Below, piece after piece: positions 15,907 through 25,244 of a stretch of 37,397 bases of DNA. Position numbers and translations under genes: made by a program. Within the stretch, counting starts at the first letter, position 1; every line of letters begins with the position of its first letter. A model generated the notes under the pieces. It made no database searches, was not told the origin of the DNA, and worked only from the letters and a program-made list of their open reading frames with translations. This DNA is from a virus. Location of the stretch: positions 1-37,397 of IMG/VR virus record IMGVR_UViG_3300006810_007608; one strand, 5' to 3'.

Positions 15907-16386
15907 ATGAACGTAAATTTTAAACTGTCCGATTGGACTTATATGGAATACAACGAATTTCTTTCTGCTTTTGGTAAGCAAGATTTTCGTGGCGCAGGAC
16001 ATTTGATTGAGAAGATCGTAAAAGATTGGTCAGCATTTGACGGTGTACCAGCAGATGCAGAACACCCATTTGACCACATGGCTTTAGAAGATGCGACAGC
16101 GTTGATTCATGCAATTCAAGCCAACGCAAAAGCATACGTAGACGAACTAGACACTAGCGACGACGTAACAGTTGACTTGTCAAAGTGGCGTTGGCTTGAG
16201 TTTAACATTTTTCAAGAAGCTATCTCTGGTGGTAACACTAAGAAAGCTGTTGAAATGATGTTAGAAGTAACCCGACTTAAAAAAGGACACCCTAAGTCTA
16301 TTGAAACACTAAATGCTGTGCAAGGCATGGTGTTGATGCAAGCCCTGAGCCAGAAAATTCAGAAAGTATTCTCTGCAAAAAACTAG
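15907..16386 (+). CDS. Tail assembly chaperone, unshifted product (gpG-like)
   Basis: 159 residues, ATG 15907 after AGGAGA. It lies between tail tube and tape measure, the usual place of the lambda G-type chaperone that coats the tape measure during tail assembly. Composition is helical and acidic. The last codons are GCA AAA AAC then TAG at 16384. The slippery heptamer at the stop makes a fraction of ribosomes produce the longer form. No enzyme motif is expected. Confidence 0.85.
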   Translation: MNVNFKLSDWTYMEYNEFLSAFGKQDFRGAGHLIEKIVKDWSAFDGVPADAEHPFDHMALEDATALIHAIQANAKAYVDELDTSDDVTVDLSKWRWLEFNIFQEAISGGNTKKAVEMMLEVTRLKKGHPKSIETLNAVQGMVLMQALSQKIQKVFSAKN

Positions 16387-16619
16387 ACGACGCTATCTAC
16401 AAATCTCGCATTTACAAAGCCCCACTAACCCCAGAACAGACACAAAAAATTATAGAAACAAAACTGTGGTTGGTGGGTCAACCCATGAGCGAGGTGCGAG
16501 GATTAAGCCTTGAAGATATTGGCAACATTCTCGGGTTCTGGGAAGAAAATAACAGAGCAGATGAGAAAGAGCGTCGTACTAGAGACAAGTTGTCAAAAAT
16601 GAACAAAGGCAAAAAGTAG
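15907..16619 (+). CDS. Tail assembly chaperone, -1 frameshift fusion (gpGT-like)
   Basis: A -1 shift at A AAA AAC (16377-16383) makes the next codon CTA at 16383. The frame then stays open for 78 codons to TAG 16617-16619, giving a 237-residue fusion. The extension (LDDAIYKSRIYKAPLTP ... SLEDIGNILGFWEENN ... KMNKGKK) is a normal T-domain with a charged C-terminus and has no start of its own, so it exists only as a fusion. Slippery site, gene order and length all agree with the conserved G/GT arrangement. The two forms are needed in a fixed ratio for tail assembly. Confidence 0.9.
16377..16383 (+). promoter_or_regulatory. Programmed -1 frameshift site A AAA AAC
   Basis: A classical X XXY YYZ heptamer in the zero frame (GCA AAA AAC TAG), immediately before the stop. 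Both tRNAs can re-pair after slipping. I see no strong downstream stem. Confidence 0.9.
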
Positions 16620-16644
16620 ATAGCGTACATCTAAGGAGAAAGAC

Positions 16645-19600
16645 ATGGCAGAAAGATTAGCCTACTTAGAGGCGGTTGTCGGCGCGGATATTACACAGTT
16701 TCGTAAAGGTATGCGCGACATCCGTAATGAGACAGGCATTTTATCTGAGACTATATCAGGGATTAGCGGTGCGGCACGTACCGCCACCTTTGCAATCTCA
16801 GCTCCCCTAGCCACACTCGGCACATACACAGTACAAGCGGCATCAGACTTCGATGCTGCTATGCGTAACATCAACTCCATTACGGGCATGTCCGAAGCAC
16901 AATTGAAGAGTTTGTCCGATGAAGTTCGGGCGTTTAGTTCCACTACTCGTGGTGGTGCTGTAGACGCCGCTAATTCGTTGTACACTGTATTTAGTGCAGG
17001 TGTTACTGATATTGAATTAGCAATGAACACGATGGAAGTTGCGACTAAGACAGCAGATGCTGGTCTTGCTGATATGGAAACTACCACTGAAGCATTGGTA
17101 GCATCTATGTTGTCGTATGGCACTGAAGTAGTTAGTGCTGAACGTGCAAGTGATTCATTAACCCAGATGGTTCAAATTGGTGTGGGGTCGATGCAGAACT
17201 TTGCAAACTCCCTATCTAAAGCATTACCATCAGCGGCGGCGTTAGGTGTTGAGATTGAAGATTTGTACGCATCTATGGCGTACATGACACAGCGTAGTTT
17301 TAGCGCATCAGAAGCGGCGACTGCTATCAATCAGGGTATGTCATCACTGATGAAACCAACTGAGGACATGGAAAAAGCCATGCGTAGTTTGGGTGCTAAC
17401 GGCGTTGAAGAATTGATGGAAAAATATAAAACATTAGGTGGTGCTGTTAAAGCTCTTGTTGACACTACTGATGGTAGTAGCGCATCTATTGCGAAACTGT
17501 TTTCTAACATTCGTGGTAAACGTTTTGTTGATACTATCCTGAATGATTTTGATACGTATAACAAGACACTAGAAGAGTTTAACCGTACAGTAGAAGGTGC
17601 TACTGAAAGAGCTTATGCTGAGCAGATGAAATCATTTGCAGCGCAATGGGACTTGATGACAAGTGCTGTAGAGAACGCATCCATTGCTATAGGGCTTGAA
17701 CTGTTACCTGTACTAGCCCCAGTGATAGGAAAAATAGCTGAAATTTTTAGTGCTATATCTCAGTTAGAGCCTATTACGCTTAAAATGGGTGTTGCTTTTA
17801 GCGGTTTATTAATTGTCTTACCTCCGCTTATATGGTTACTATCATCACTGGTGAATCCTATTGGTGGTTTAATAACACTGTTTGGTGTTGTTACAGGGAA
17901 AATGGTAGCTGCTGAAGGTGGCATTGGTGGCTTTGTTGATAGTTTAGAAAAAGCTGTCCCTGAGCTATCTACTATTCGTAGAGAGATAGATAGAATCTTT
18001 GGTGCGCCCTATCAAACAGAAACACCTACTGCTGAAGATTTAGGTCTATATGCGTATGAAACCGCGCCTATTGACTTTGCAACTATGCAATCAGGTGACA
18101 CAATATGGGATTACTTTTTAACACGTACAGATACAAACCAAACGTGGGATGAGTTTAAACAAGAGTGGATTGACCGTAATGGTAAGCTAACCTTTAGTGT
18201 GGGCGATTTAGTTGAACTCCCAACAGGCTCATTTATGGAATGGGTCGGTGAAGAGTTAATGAGTGCTAGTGAGTTACGTGAAGCATACCGTAAACAAGAA
18301 GTGTACACAAGTGACTTTTATGAAATGAATACTGATACAGAAGCATGGAGTGTCCCTATGGAAATGCAGATGTTGCAGTTGCGGCAGACCATAGATGACA
18401 ATATTAAACCTGCTATCATAGGCATTGCTAAACAAGTTAGTACATGGTTTACTAACTCGTTTAATCTTGTAATTGCATCTATTGATGAATTTGGCAGTGA
18501 AATGTTTGATTCATTGACACAAGCCATGCAGTTAATGGTAACGGGTAAACTTCTGGGGTTATTTAGTACCGATATTTTAAGTGAAAAAGTTGGTGACTTT
18601 TTTAACATAGATGTTAGAACTCCTTTTAAAAACTTAATTTCATCGTTTAATACGTTCTTGTTAAACTTTGGTGACTGGTTAGTCAGTGTTGGACTACCTG
18701 TACTGTTTAGAGGTATCGGTAGATTCGTATCAGAAAGTGCGAATCTAGGTATCAAATTGTTGTCAAAGTTTGGTGACTTTTTAAAAGATGTTAACCTTAC
18801 GACGCTTGCTAATGATATACAGTATGCCATTATTGACCCGTTTTTACAAGGTTTTGACGACCTGTTCGGGGCTAAAACAGGAACAATTTTAAAGAACAAG
18901 TTTCAACTTGCGGGTCTAAAAATTGTTCAAGGCTTAACTAATATCTTTGACCAGATAAAAAGTAACTTTACTATAGATTCACTAAGTGACTTTATTGGGG
19001 ATATTTTCGATATTAACCCAGCTAAATCAATGCCTACACTATTTTCAAGCCTGCGTACACTAGCGGATAACATCGGCTCATGGTTAATTGACGTAGGTAT
19101 ACCTATGGTAGCTAAAGGTGCAGGTCGGTTTATTAGTGAAGTGGCAATTTTATTTGTAAAAGGGTTTGCAAACCTAACAAGTCTAATTGGTGCGGGTAAC
19201 TTTCAAACACTTATAGATACCATTGTAACACCATTTACCGACGGGTTAAAGGCTAGTTTTGATACAGCATTTTCGTTTAACGATTTTATTGCAACGTTTG
19301 AAAAAGGTGTTGTAAACATCATTACGTTCTTACGTAATGTGTTTGCAAACCTAACACAATATATCAGTCCGACGCTTATTGGTGATGCTATTGGCTTATT
19401 GTTTAACCTAGATGACAATACAACAATATTACCAAACATTACAGCTAATTTCTCTACATTGCTATCTGAAGTAGGGAATTGGATAATCACTGATGGTATA
19501 CCATTACTTACTTATGGTATTGGTAGACTTTGGGGTGAGCTAGGTATCTTAATGGGTGAAGGTCTCGCGGGGCTTGGAAACTACATTGAAAGTGGAAATT

Positions 19601-20403
19601 TTGGTAACGCAACACAAGCACTTGCAGATGGTTTTAATGACGCAATGGCAGACAGTGGTGTAACAGGTTTTAATGCTTATGTTTCAGGATTTGCTGGGGC
19701 TATTGTTTTTGCATTAGGTGCGGTAGCTCTTTATCATGACGTAGGTAAGGCTATTACTACTGGAATTACAGGGGCTCTTGCTATAGGGAAACTAATTACA
19801 CTACCTGTGAGATTTGGGATAAACTTAATATTAACAAAAGTTTTAGGTGATGCTGCTGTAGCAGCTATTGCGACAAAAGGATGGGGTGCATGGATTGCTA
19901 CAAAATTGGGGGCGGCTGTAGGAGCTACTGTAGCCACAGCAGGTGCTAAACTAGCTGGTGGTGCTGGTGCAGTAGCAACAGGGGCAAAAGCAGTGGGAGC
20001 TGCTATTGCAGGTGTTTCTGGAGCTAAACTACTTGCCATTGTGGGTGTAATAGTATCACTAGGTTTGATGCTCGGTGCTATTTTTATGAGTGATGAGCAA
20101 AAAGAAAGTGTCACTCAAGGTATTGCCGATTTTTTTGCTGGATTTGGGCTTGATTTTGGTATTGGTGCGAGAAGTACCCCAACAGTAGAAACTGATTTAA
20201 CTGTTGACCCAACTATTGCCTTATATGATCCAGCTAAAAATCTCGCACCTGAAATACAAACTGCGTTACAAGACCTTATTGATTCTGGCGATTATACTCC
20301 CGAAGAAATTACTACTGTTATTGATTATTTAAATGTAGGCTTAGCGGAAGATGCAGATGTTACTGTTGATCCAGCTTTTTGGCAAGACGTTTCAGTAAGA
20401 TAA
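16645..20403 (+). CDS. Tape measure protein, main part (frame interrupted at the 3' end)
   Basis: 1252 residues as read; ATG 16645 after AAGGAG. The N-terminal 170 residues match the phage tape measure core (ASDFDAAMRNINSITGMSEA, then AFSSTTRGGAVDAANSLYTVFSAG). The middle carries about 3 repeats of 133 residues, and several hydrophobic membrane-type helices lie near residues 375-415, 1010-1035 and 1128-1150. It sets tail length and helps DNA enter the cell. The natural C-terminus (GRGEMVIPAN type) is not in this frame but in the -1 frame from 20379. Ribosomes slipping on T5 at 20376-20380 (GCT TTT TGG) would join the two into about 1609 residues. Otherwise a base was lost in that run. Confidence 0.88.
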   Translation: MAERLAYLEAVVGADITQFRKGMRDIRNETGILSETISGISGAARTATFAISAPLATLGTYTVQAASDFDAAMRNINSITGMSEAQLKSLSDEVRAFSSTTRGGAVDAANSLYTVFSAGVTDIELAMNTMEVATKTADAGLADMETTTEALVASMLSYGTEVVSAERASDSLTQMVQIGVGSMQNFANSLSKALPSAAALGVEIEDLYASMAYMTQRSFSASEAATAINQGMSSLMKPTEDMEKAMRSLGANGVEELMEKYKTLGGAVKALVDTTDGSSASIAKLFSNIRGKRFVDTILNDFDTYNKTLEEFNRTVEGATERAYAEQMKSFAAQWDLMTSAVENASIAIGLELLPVLAPVIGKIAEIFSAISQLEPITLKMGVAFSGLLIVLPPLIWLLSSLVNPIGGLITLFGVVTGKMVAAEGGIGGFVDSLEKAVPELSTIRREIDRIFGAPYQTETPTAEDLGLYAYETAPIDFATMQSGDTIWDYFLTRTDTNQTWDEFKQEWIDRNGKLTFSVGDLVELPTGSFMEWVGEELMSASELREAYRKQEVYTSDFYEMNTDTEAWSVPMEMQMLQLRQTIDDNIKPAIIGIAKQVSTWFTNSFNLVIASIDEFGSEMFDSLTQAMQLMVTGKLLGLFSTDILSEKVGDFFNIDVRTPFKNLISSFNTFLLNFGDWLVSVGLPVLFRGIGRFVSESANLGIKLLSKFGDFLKDVNLTTLANDIQYAIIDPFLQGFDDLFGAKTGTILKNKFQLAGLKIVQGLTNIFDQIKSNFTIDSLSDFIGDIFDINPAKSMPTLFSSLRTLADNIGSWLIDVGIPMVAKGAGRFISEVAILFVKGFANLTSLIGAGNFQTLIDTIVTPFTDGLKASFDTAFSFNDFIATFEKGVVNIITFLRNVFANLTQYISPTLIGDAIGLLFNLDDNTTILPNITANFSTLLSEVGNWIITDGIPLLTYGIGRLWGELGILMGEGLAGLGNYIESGNFGNATQALADGFNDAMADSGVTGFNAYVSGFAGAIVFALGAVALYHDVGKAITTGITGALAIGKLITLPVRFGINLILTKVLGDAAVAAIATKGWGAWIATKLGAAVGATVATAGAKLAGGAGAVATGAKAVGAAIAGVSGAKLLAIVGVIVSLGLMLGAIFMSDEQKESVTQGIADFFAGFGLDFGIGARSTPTVETDLTVDPTIALYDPAKNLAPEIQTALQDLIDSGDYTPEEITTVIDYLNVGLAEDADVTVDPAFWQDVSVR
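18590..19560 (+). repeat. Three diverged repeats of about 133 codons in the tape measure gene
   Basis: The pattern F..LL...G.WL...G.P.L..GIGRF..E recurs at about residues 650-710, 785-845 and 918-980 (FGDWLVSVGLPVLFRGIGRF, IGSWLIDVGIPMVAKGAGRF, VGNWIITDGIPLLTYGIGRL), each followed by a hydrophobic helix. Spacing is about 133 residues. Diverged tandem duplication is a common way tape measures change length. Confidence 0.7.
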
Positions 20404-21473
20404 GTGCTGAATTTGGTACAACAGGGGCTGTTTATGATTTAGGTGAAGAAATACCAAATAGCGTAATGCCTGAAGGTCAAATAGCTATGCCTGAAAGCAA
20501 TAAATTAATGTTAGAACTAAGTAGAAATGCTATTAACGCTTTAATAGACCAACTACCCGAAATAGTAGAATTGACTGAAAGCCAAAAAGCTGAATTACAA
20601 GCATCAGGGCAACTAGTGGGCGAAGCTATGATGCGTGAATGGCTTGGAAGTTTAGAAGCAAGTATAGCGGGTATTGGCAGTGAAACCAGTGATACAGTAG
20701 AAGATGGTGTTACTGATGAAGCTAGTAACGGATTTACACCTTATGTAATAGAAACAGGTGAAATTGTTGTATTTGACGCTACTATTAATGAAGAACAAGC
20801 AGAGGAAGTTGGTGCAGAAACACTGGATTTATTCACTGATGCTTTTAACAGGGGTATGACATCTGAAGATTATAATGCAGAGGTTTTAGTTCCTTTTGAA
20901 ACGAATTGGTTAAATTTATTCGGTGATGAAGGAACAGTAAAGAAAGCTATAGTAGATTTCTTTACAGCATTTTCAGTAGGCATGGCAAGCCTTGAAACCC
21001 AAATGACTGCGGCATCAACTGGTATTACAGAGCCTGCGAATCAAATATGTACCAAAATAAGCACGATGGCAGACTGTATTGAAACATCTATGATTGGTGC
21101 AAGAGATGAGGTTTCTAAACTACTTGCTGAGTTACGTAAACTTGCATCTATATCAACTAATCTTGTTATCAACGTAGCGGTTACAGGTGCGATTAACGTA
21201 CCAGACCCTGCAGACAACAGTAACCCACGAGCTAAAGGGGTTTACACAGTACCTCGTAATGGTTGGAACGCTACCCTACACAGAGGTGAGATGGTTATAC
21301 CAGCAAATATGGCAGACCAAATACGCGACATTGGTAATGTACCATCGTCAACTATCGGCAACGTTAAATCCAACGGTGGTAGTACGTCAGGTGTAACGAA
21401 CGTATACATCGAAGGTGTCGTCAGTGTTGACGAACTTATGGAAGAACTAGAACGTCGAGGTATTGAACTGTAA
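20379..21473 (+). other. Tape measure C-terminal part, -1 frame
   Basis: Open from TTG 20379 to TAA 21471-21473, 364 codons. It overlaps the tape measure frame by 25 bases and lacks an SD. The C-terminal segment GVYTVPRNGWNATLHRGEMV, IPANMADQIRD, then a coiled end (SVDELMEELERRGIEL) is a hallmark of tape measure C-termini, so it is one protein with the preceding ORF. The N-terminal part of this segment (acidic, low complexity) is normal for the linker before that end. Translation alone from TTG is possible but unlikely. Confidence 0.8.
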
Positions 21474-22174
21474 TGGCATATAAACCTGACATACGAGTAG
21501 GCATTGATTGGAATAATGACGGAGTTGTACATCTTACAGGCAAGTCTGATACCATCGTATCAAGTAGTACACCGCTTGTGTTAAACGGGTCTAGTTTCTT
21601 TGCCCCTGATGACAACTCAGTACAGAAAGCAACGTTCTCCCCCGCTTTAGGGGGAGAGTACGACTTAATACAAGGAACAGCTAGTCTTATAGGTGAGTAT
21701 AGTGGTGATGGCTCATTTATTTATACGACAATACGAAATGATGAGTTCGCACTAAACTATGACCCACCAACAGGAGATGTATACACATCGTTAGCCCATC
21801 AGTTATCGCCTGTAGCAGGACACCCAGTAAGTAGTATATCATTGTATATGCGTAAAGTAGGCACGCCTACAGGTACACTTACATTACGTGTTGAGACAGA
21901 CAATGCTGGAGAGCCATCAGGTGAGTTAGTTAACTACAATGCAGAAGCAACTGTAGACGTATCTACATTAAATACATCGTTTGCTAACGTATCGTTTGAC
22001 TTTAATGGATTTTTTAATGTAAGAAGTGCATACATTTACTGGCTTGTATTAACATCGGACAGCGTGGTATCATCAACAGACTATGCTGTATGGGGTGTTT
22101 TCTATAACACTAATGTTGATAACTTTGTTTTGAACTTTAATAGTATAAACGATACGTCAGTTACGTTACAATAG
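21473..22174 (+). CDS. Distal tail / baseplate-type protein with a beta-sandwich domain
   Basis: 233 residues; ATG 21473 overlaps the tape measure stop (TAATG). The N-terminus MAYKPDIRVGIDWNNDGVVH resembles the W-N-D-G opening of phage minor tail proteins. The second half has the recurring signature SSISLYMRKVGTPTGTLTLR, then DNAGEPSG, a galactose-binding-like beta-sandwich found in many tail and fibre proteins and probably carbohydrate-facing. It follows the tape measure as distal tail proteins do. Not a catalytic protein. Confidence 0.6.
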   Translation: MAYKPDIRVGIDWNNDGVVHLTGKSDTIVSSSTPLVLNGSSFFAPDDNSVQKATFSPALGGEYDLIQGTASLIGEYSGDGSFIYTTIRNDEFALNYDPPTGDVYTSLAHQLSPVAGHPVSSISLYMRKVGTPTGTLTLRVETDNAGEPSGELVNYNAEATVDVSTLNTSFANVSFDFNGFFNVRSAYIYWLVLTSDSVVSSTDYAVWGVFYNTNVDNFVLNFNSINDTSVTLQ

Positions 22175-22183
22175 GAGGTTACT

Positions 22184-22648
22184 ATGGCGTGGTCAACACC
22201 TAAAACATGGGGTACTGAGGTGCTAACCTCAGCAGATATGAACCAATATATTCGGGACAACCAAAACTTTTTAAAGGATGCTGTAGACCCTTTACCTTTT
22301 CAAAACAATCCACGTAATGTTACATATAGCACAAATGTTACGTCTTGGGCAAATGTAGACGCTACCAATTTAAGTGCCACTTTAACTACTACAGGTGGTA
22401 ACGTGTTACTAGGGTTACAAGCGTCTTGTCGTACTGCAGCTAACAATGAAATTAACCTACGTGTAGCTATTGATGGCGATAACCCATTTTATATCAGAGT
22501 TCAACGCAATGAGTATAACGTCAACGCATCTTTTGTAGGGGTAGCCTATGGTCTTACCGCAGGAAGTCACGTATTTCGTTTACAGTGGAAAACTACAGGT
22601 GGCACGAACTATTTAGTTGCTCCTTTGTTCTGGGTAAGAGAGGTATAA
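22184..22648 (+). CDS. Tail fibre-type protein with a W-P-W...L-N-x-x-I-R-D-N head
   Basis: 154 residues; ATG 22184 after GGAGG. The N-terminal MAWSTPKTWGTEVLTSADMN then IRDNQNFLKD is a widely seen module that anchors small fibre or tip proteins to the tail. The rest is a beta-rich C-terminal domain of about 100 residues, ending in APLFWVREV. A related module appears at 25245. The start is unambiguous. Likely part of the host-contact structure. Confidence 0.6.
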   Translation: MAWSTPKTWGTEVLTSADMNQYIRDNQNFLKDAVDPLPFQNNPRNVTYSTNVTSWANVDATNLSATLTTTGGNVLLGLQASCRTAANNEINLRVAIDGDNPFYIRVQRNEYNVNASFVGVAYGLTAGSHVFRLQWKTTGGTNYLVAPLFWVREV

Positions 22649-22649
22649 C

Positions 22650-23105
22650 ATGCTAGACATTAACAAGGATATTTTAACGTCTATTAATGCACTTATTGTT
22701 GTTGCAGACACTATTCTAGGTGAGGCTACAGCAGGAGTGACAACAGGCAATGGTGCAACAATACACCTATTAGACGAATCTGAATTAGCACAAGCTACAG
22801 CAAATAGTATCCTAGACAATTGGTCAGCACTAACTGTTACGGCGGATAGCCCTGTCATTGATGAAGGTGCTGGCAATGTGACAATTACATGTAACGACGT
22901 AGCGATTGCGGATGACACAGAGGTTGGATATGTTGTACTTCTAGACGGTGAATTGTATGATAATGGCACAGATACAGTTACAGGGAACAGTGTAAGTTTG
23001 ATTTTAGCTGACCCAGTAGATGGTACATATGAAGTTTATGTGTATCGTTTAGTAGACACATTTGCATCAGGGTATGCTATAATAACAGTAAACGAGGTAG
23101 CCTAA
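22650..23105 (+). CDS. Hypothetical Ig-like tail-associated protein
   Basis: 151 residues, 1 base after the preceding stop. A helical N-terminal 60 residues is followed by a beta-rich segment (SPVIDEGAGNVTITCND, then VVLLDGELYDNGTDTV and GTYEVYVYRL) with the spacing of an Ig-like fold. No signal peptide or membrane helix. The stop overlaps the next start (TAATG). Probably a structural part of the tail tip, by position. Confidence 0.5.
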   Translation: MLDINKDILTSINALIVVADTILGEATAGVTTGNGATIHLLDESELAQATANSILDNWSALTVTADSPVIDEGAGNVTITCNDVAIADDTEVGYVVLLDGELYDNGTDTVTGNSVSLILADPVDGTYEVYVYRLVDTFASGYAIITVNEVA

Positions 23106-23296
23106 TGCCTAAACGAATAGAAGCAACAAGTGATGATGCACAACTGTTAGTAGAACGCAAGCGTCTACGTAAGTATATAAAAACCTTACGACAAGACTTT
23201 GATGACCTGCCTAATGCACAAAAGTGGAAGTTAGTCAAACAGGTGCTGATTGCGTTACTACGTATAGAGATGACGCGTATACCTCGAAAGGATTAA
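23105..23296 (+). CDS. Small basic protein, 63 aa
   Basis: 63 residues, strongly basic (VERKRLRKYIKTLRQD) and helical. It lies between tail genes, coupled by TAATG to the gene before and 2 bases from the start of the gene after. No family is recognised. Possibly a chaperone or assembly factor for the tail tip, by position only. Confidence 0.6.
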   Translation: MPKRIEATSDDAQLLVERKRLRKYIKTLRQDFDDLPNAQKWKLVKQVLIALLRIEMTRIPRKD

Positions 23297-23298
23297 TC

Positions 23299-25236
23299 AT
23301 GGCAATGCTAACCCAGACAGATGGGGCGTGGACATCCCAACCGTATTCCAATGGTATATTTTCAACAGTCACTGGCGACGAAAAAGGTGATGCACGTTAT
23401 ATTGAGATAGACTACGATGAGTTTGTCGTCCCTAGCAACGTTAAATGTAGTGTAGGGTTCTATGCTAGATGTACAGCAGGTACACATGATGTAGACTACG
23501 AGCTAGTGGACTACAACGCTGAGACACTAGCTGAGACCGTGTACACAGGTACAATTAGTCTAACAACGACATTTCAGTTAATTACAATTGATGCGACTAC
23601 CCGTAAACTGAACCCGCATAGTGTACGTTTAACGTTATCCCCATCTGCTGGTGAGCCTGAAACTATTGTTCAAATATACGGTTATACCGTGTTCAAAACA
23701 GCAGATGGATATACGTATGAACCATCAAATACATCAGTCTATGATGATATATCGGGGGACTTGCTTAATTTAAGATGGCAGTTGGGGCATAATAACTTTT
23801 ATGGAACAATTCCATTTGAAGGTACGTTAGAACTAACATTAACTAATGTAGACAAGAAATATAGTCCTGCATACACGGATAGCCCGTTACATGGTAGTCT
23901 AAAGATGAACCTGCGGACTATTGTTCAAATGAAAGACCCTAGTGAAACTGAGTGGACTACCATGTGGACAGGGTGGACTGAATCTTATCAGGTTAGCGTC
24001 GGTAGTGCTAGAGAACGTAACGCTAGAATTAAAGCTCGGCAGGGTGTATTTAGATTTAGAGAAGGTTCGTTAGTCATTAACCCATACAGAAACTCGCGTA
24101 TCGACCCAGTGATGCACGACTTAGTTGTTAACTCAGGTTGGTTGCTAGGATACTATAACGACGATTTCGACCCTGATGATTATGGTATCTATGACGTATG
24201 GGAACGTATTGACAAAGGGGTTACTTCTTACGAGTACATAGGTGACGGTTGGAATAACACAGTTGACCTAGAAGCTGGAATGAAAGACCTGCTAGAAGCT
24301 GAAAACGCTAAATTAATTATCAATCGGCGTGGTGCATTAGAATTACACAACCGTAACAGTACAGCATATACTGGCTTTCCTAAAGCTGTAATCAACATAG
24401 ACGAATTAAACAAAACAGACTATGAGTACGGGGCTAAAATGATTAACACCGTAGAAGTGTCTGTAACACCTAAAGAGTCCGCCACTGACGAAGTGATATG
24501 GGATAGTAAAGGGGACATTTATGTACCCGCTAACGGAACATCTGAACAGTTTAAGTTAGAGTTCACATTTGAAGAAGGGTTGCCTAAATCCATAGAAAAC
24601 ATCCAGTTAAATCAAGATAATATGGAGGTACGTGTAGCAAGCGGAAAAAGAGACGAACCAACCGAAGAGTACGACAACCCATTTGAGATTACTGATCCTG
24701 TTGTATTGGCAAATGTGACTATACAAGCAGAACAATTAGCTACAGGCGAGGTGTTTGTCTATGTACAAAATGATAATGATTTCAAAGTCTATGTTGCGTT
24801 TAAAATCAAAGGTAACTATATTCGTTCGGGAGAAGGTATCATCTATGTATACAAAGATGAAGATGCGATTGCTGATAGTAAAGCAGTATTTACTGAAAAG
24901 ATAACGACTAAAATTGCAACAACAGGGGCGCAAACTAAAGGTTTAGCAGAGTATAGATTGCTAAGAGATGCCTACCCTAGTGGCGAATTTAAGTCAATTG
25001 AACTAATAAGCAAAGACACGGCTAATTTTAATATGATAAAATCTATGACTATTGGTGACATCATATTAGTTAGTGAAAGCCAAACAGGTGAGCAAAACAA
25101 ACCACACATTATTGTTGGTGAGCAATCTAATGCTAAAAATGGTATGTTAAAAATTACCTTTCAATTAGCACGTACTTTGGAAACTGCATACTTTAGATTA
25201 GGCGACCAACTAGACGATAAGCCATTATTTTTATAG
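23299..25236 (+). CDS. Large minor tail / tail-hub protein
   Basis: 646 residues from ATG 23299, which has AAAGGA six bases upstream; upstream in-frame starts lack this. After a beta domain, residues about 150-230 have LELTLTNVDKKYSP with DSPLHG and TMWTGWTESY, the pattern of the phage baseplate/tail protein class in which a geometry-like phrase (N.D..YSP...SPL.G) sits in a beta barrel. The rest is beta-rich and a hub-type fold is likely. It would sit at the tail tip and carry receptor-contact parts. No hydrolase motif is visible. Confidence 0.65.
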   Translation: MAMLTQTDGAWTSQPYSNGIFSTVTGDEKGDARYIEIDYDEFVVPSNVKCSVGFYARCTAGTHDVDYELVDYNAETLAETVYTGTISLTTTFQLITIDATTRKLNPHSVRLTLSPSAGEPETIVQIYGYTVFKTADGYTYEPSNTSVYDDISGDLLNLRWQLGHNNFYGTIPFEGTLELTLTNVDKKYSPAYTDSPLHGSLKMNLRTIVQMKDPSETEWTTMWTGWTESYQVSVGSARERNARIKARQGVFRFREGSLVINPYRNSRIDPVMHDLVVNSGWLLGYYNDDFDPDDYGIYDVWERIDKGVTSYEYIGDGWNNTVDLEAGMKDLLEAENAKLIINRRGALELHNRNSTAYTGFPKAVINIDELNKTDYEYGAKMINTVEVSVTPKESATDEVIWDSKGDIYVPANGTSEQFKLEFTFEEGLPKSIENIQLNQDNMEVRVASGKRDEPTEEYDNPFEITDPVVLANVTIQAEQLATGEVFVYVQNDNDFKVYVAFKIKGNYIRSGEGIIYVYKDEDAIADSKAVFTEKITTKIATTGAQTKGLAEYRLLRDAYPSGEFKSIELISKDTANFNMIKSMTIGDIILVSESQTGEQNKPHIIVGEQSNAKNGMLKITFQLARTLETAYFRLGDQLDDKPLFL

Positions 25237-25244
25237 GAGATGTT

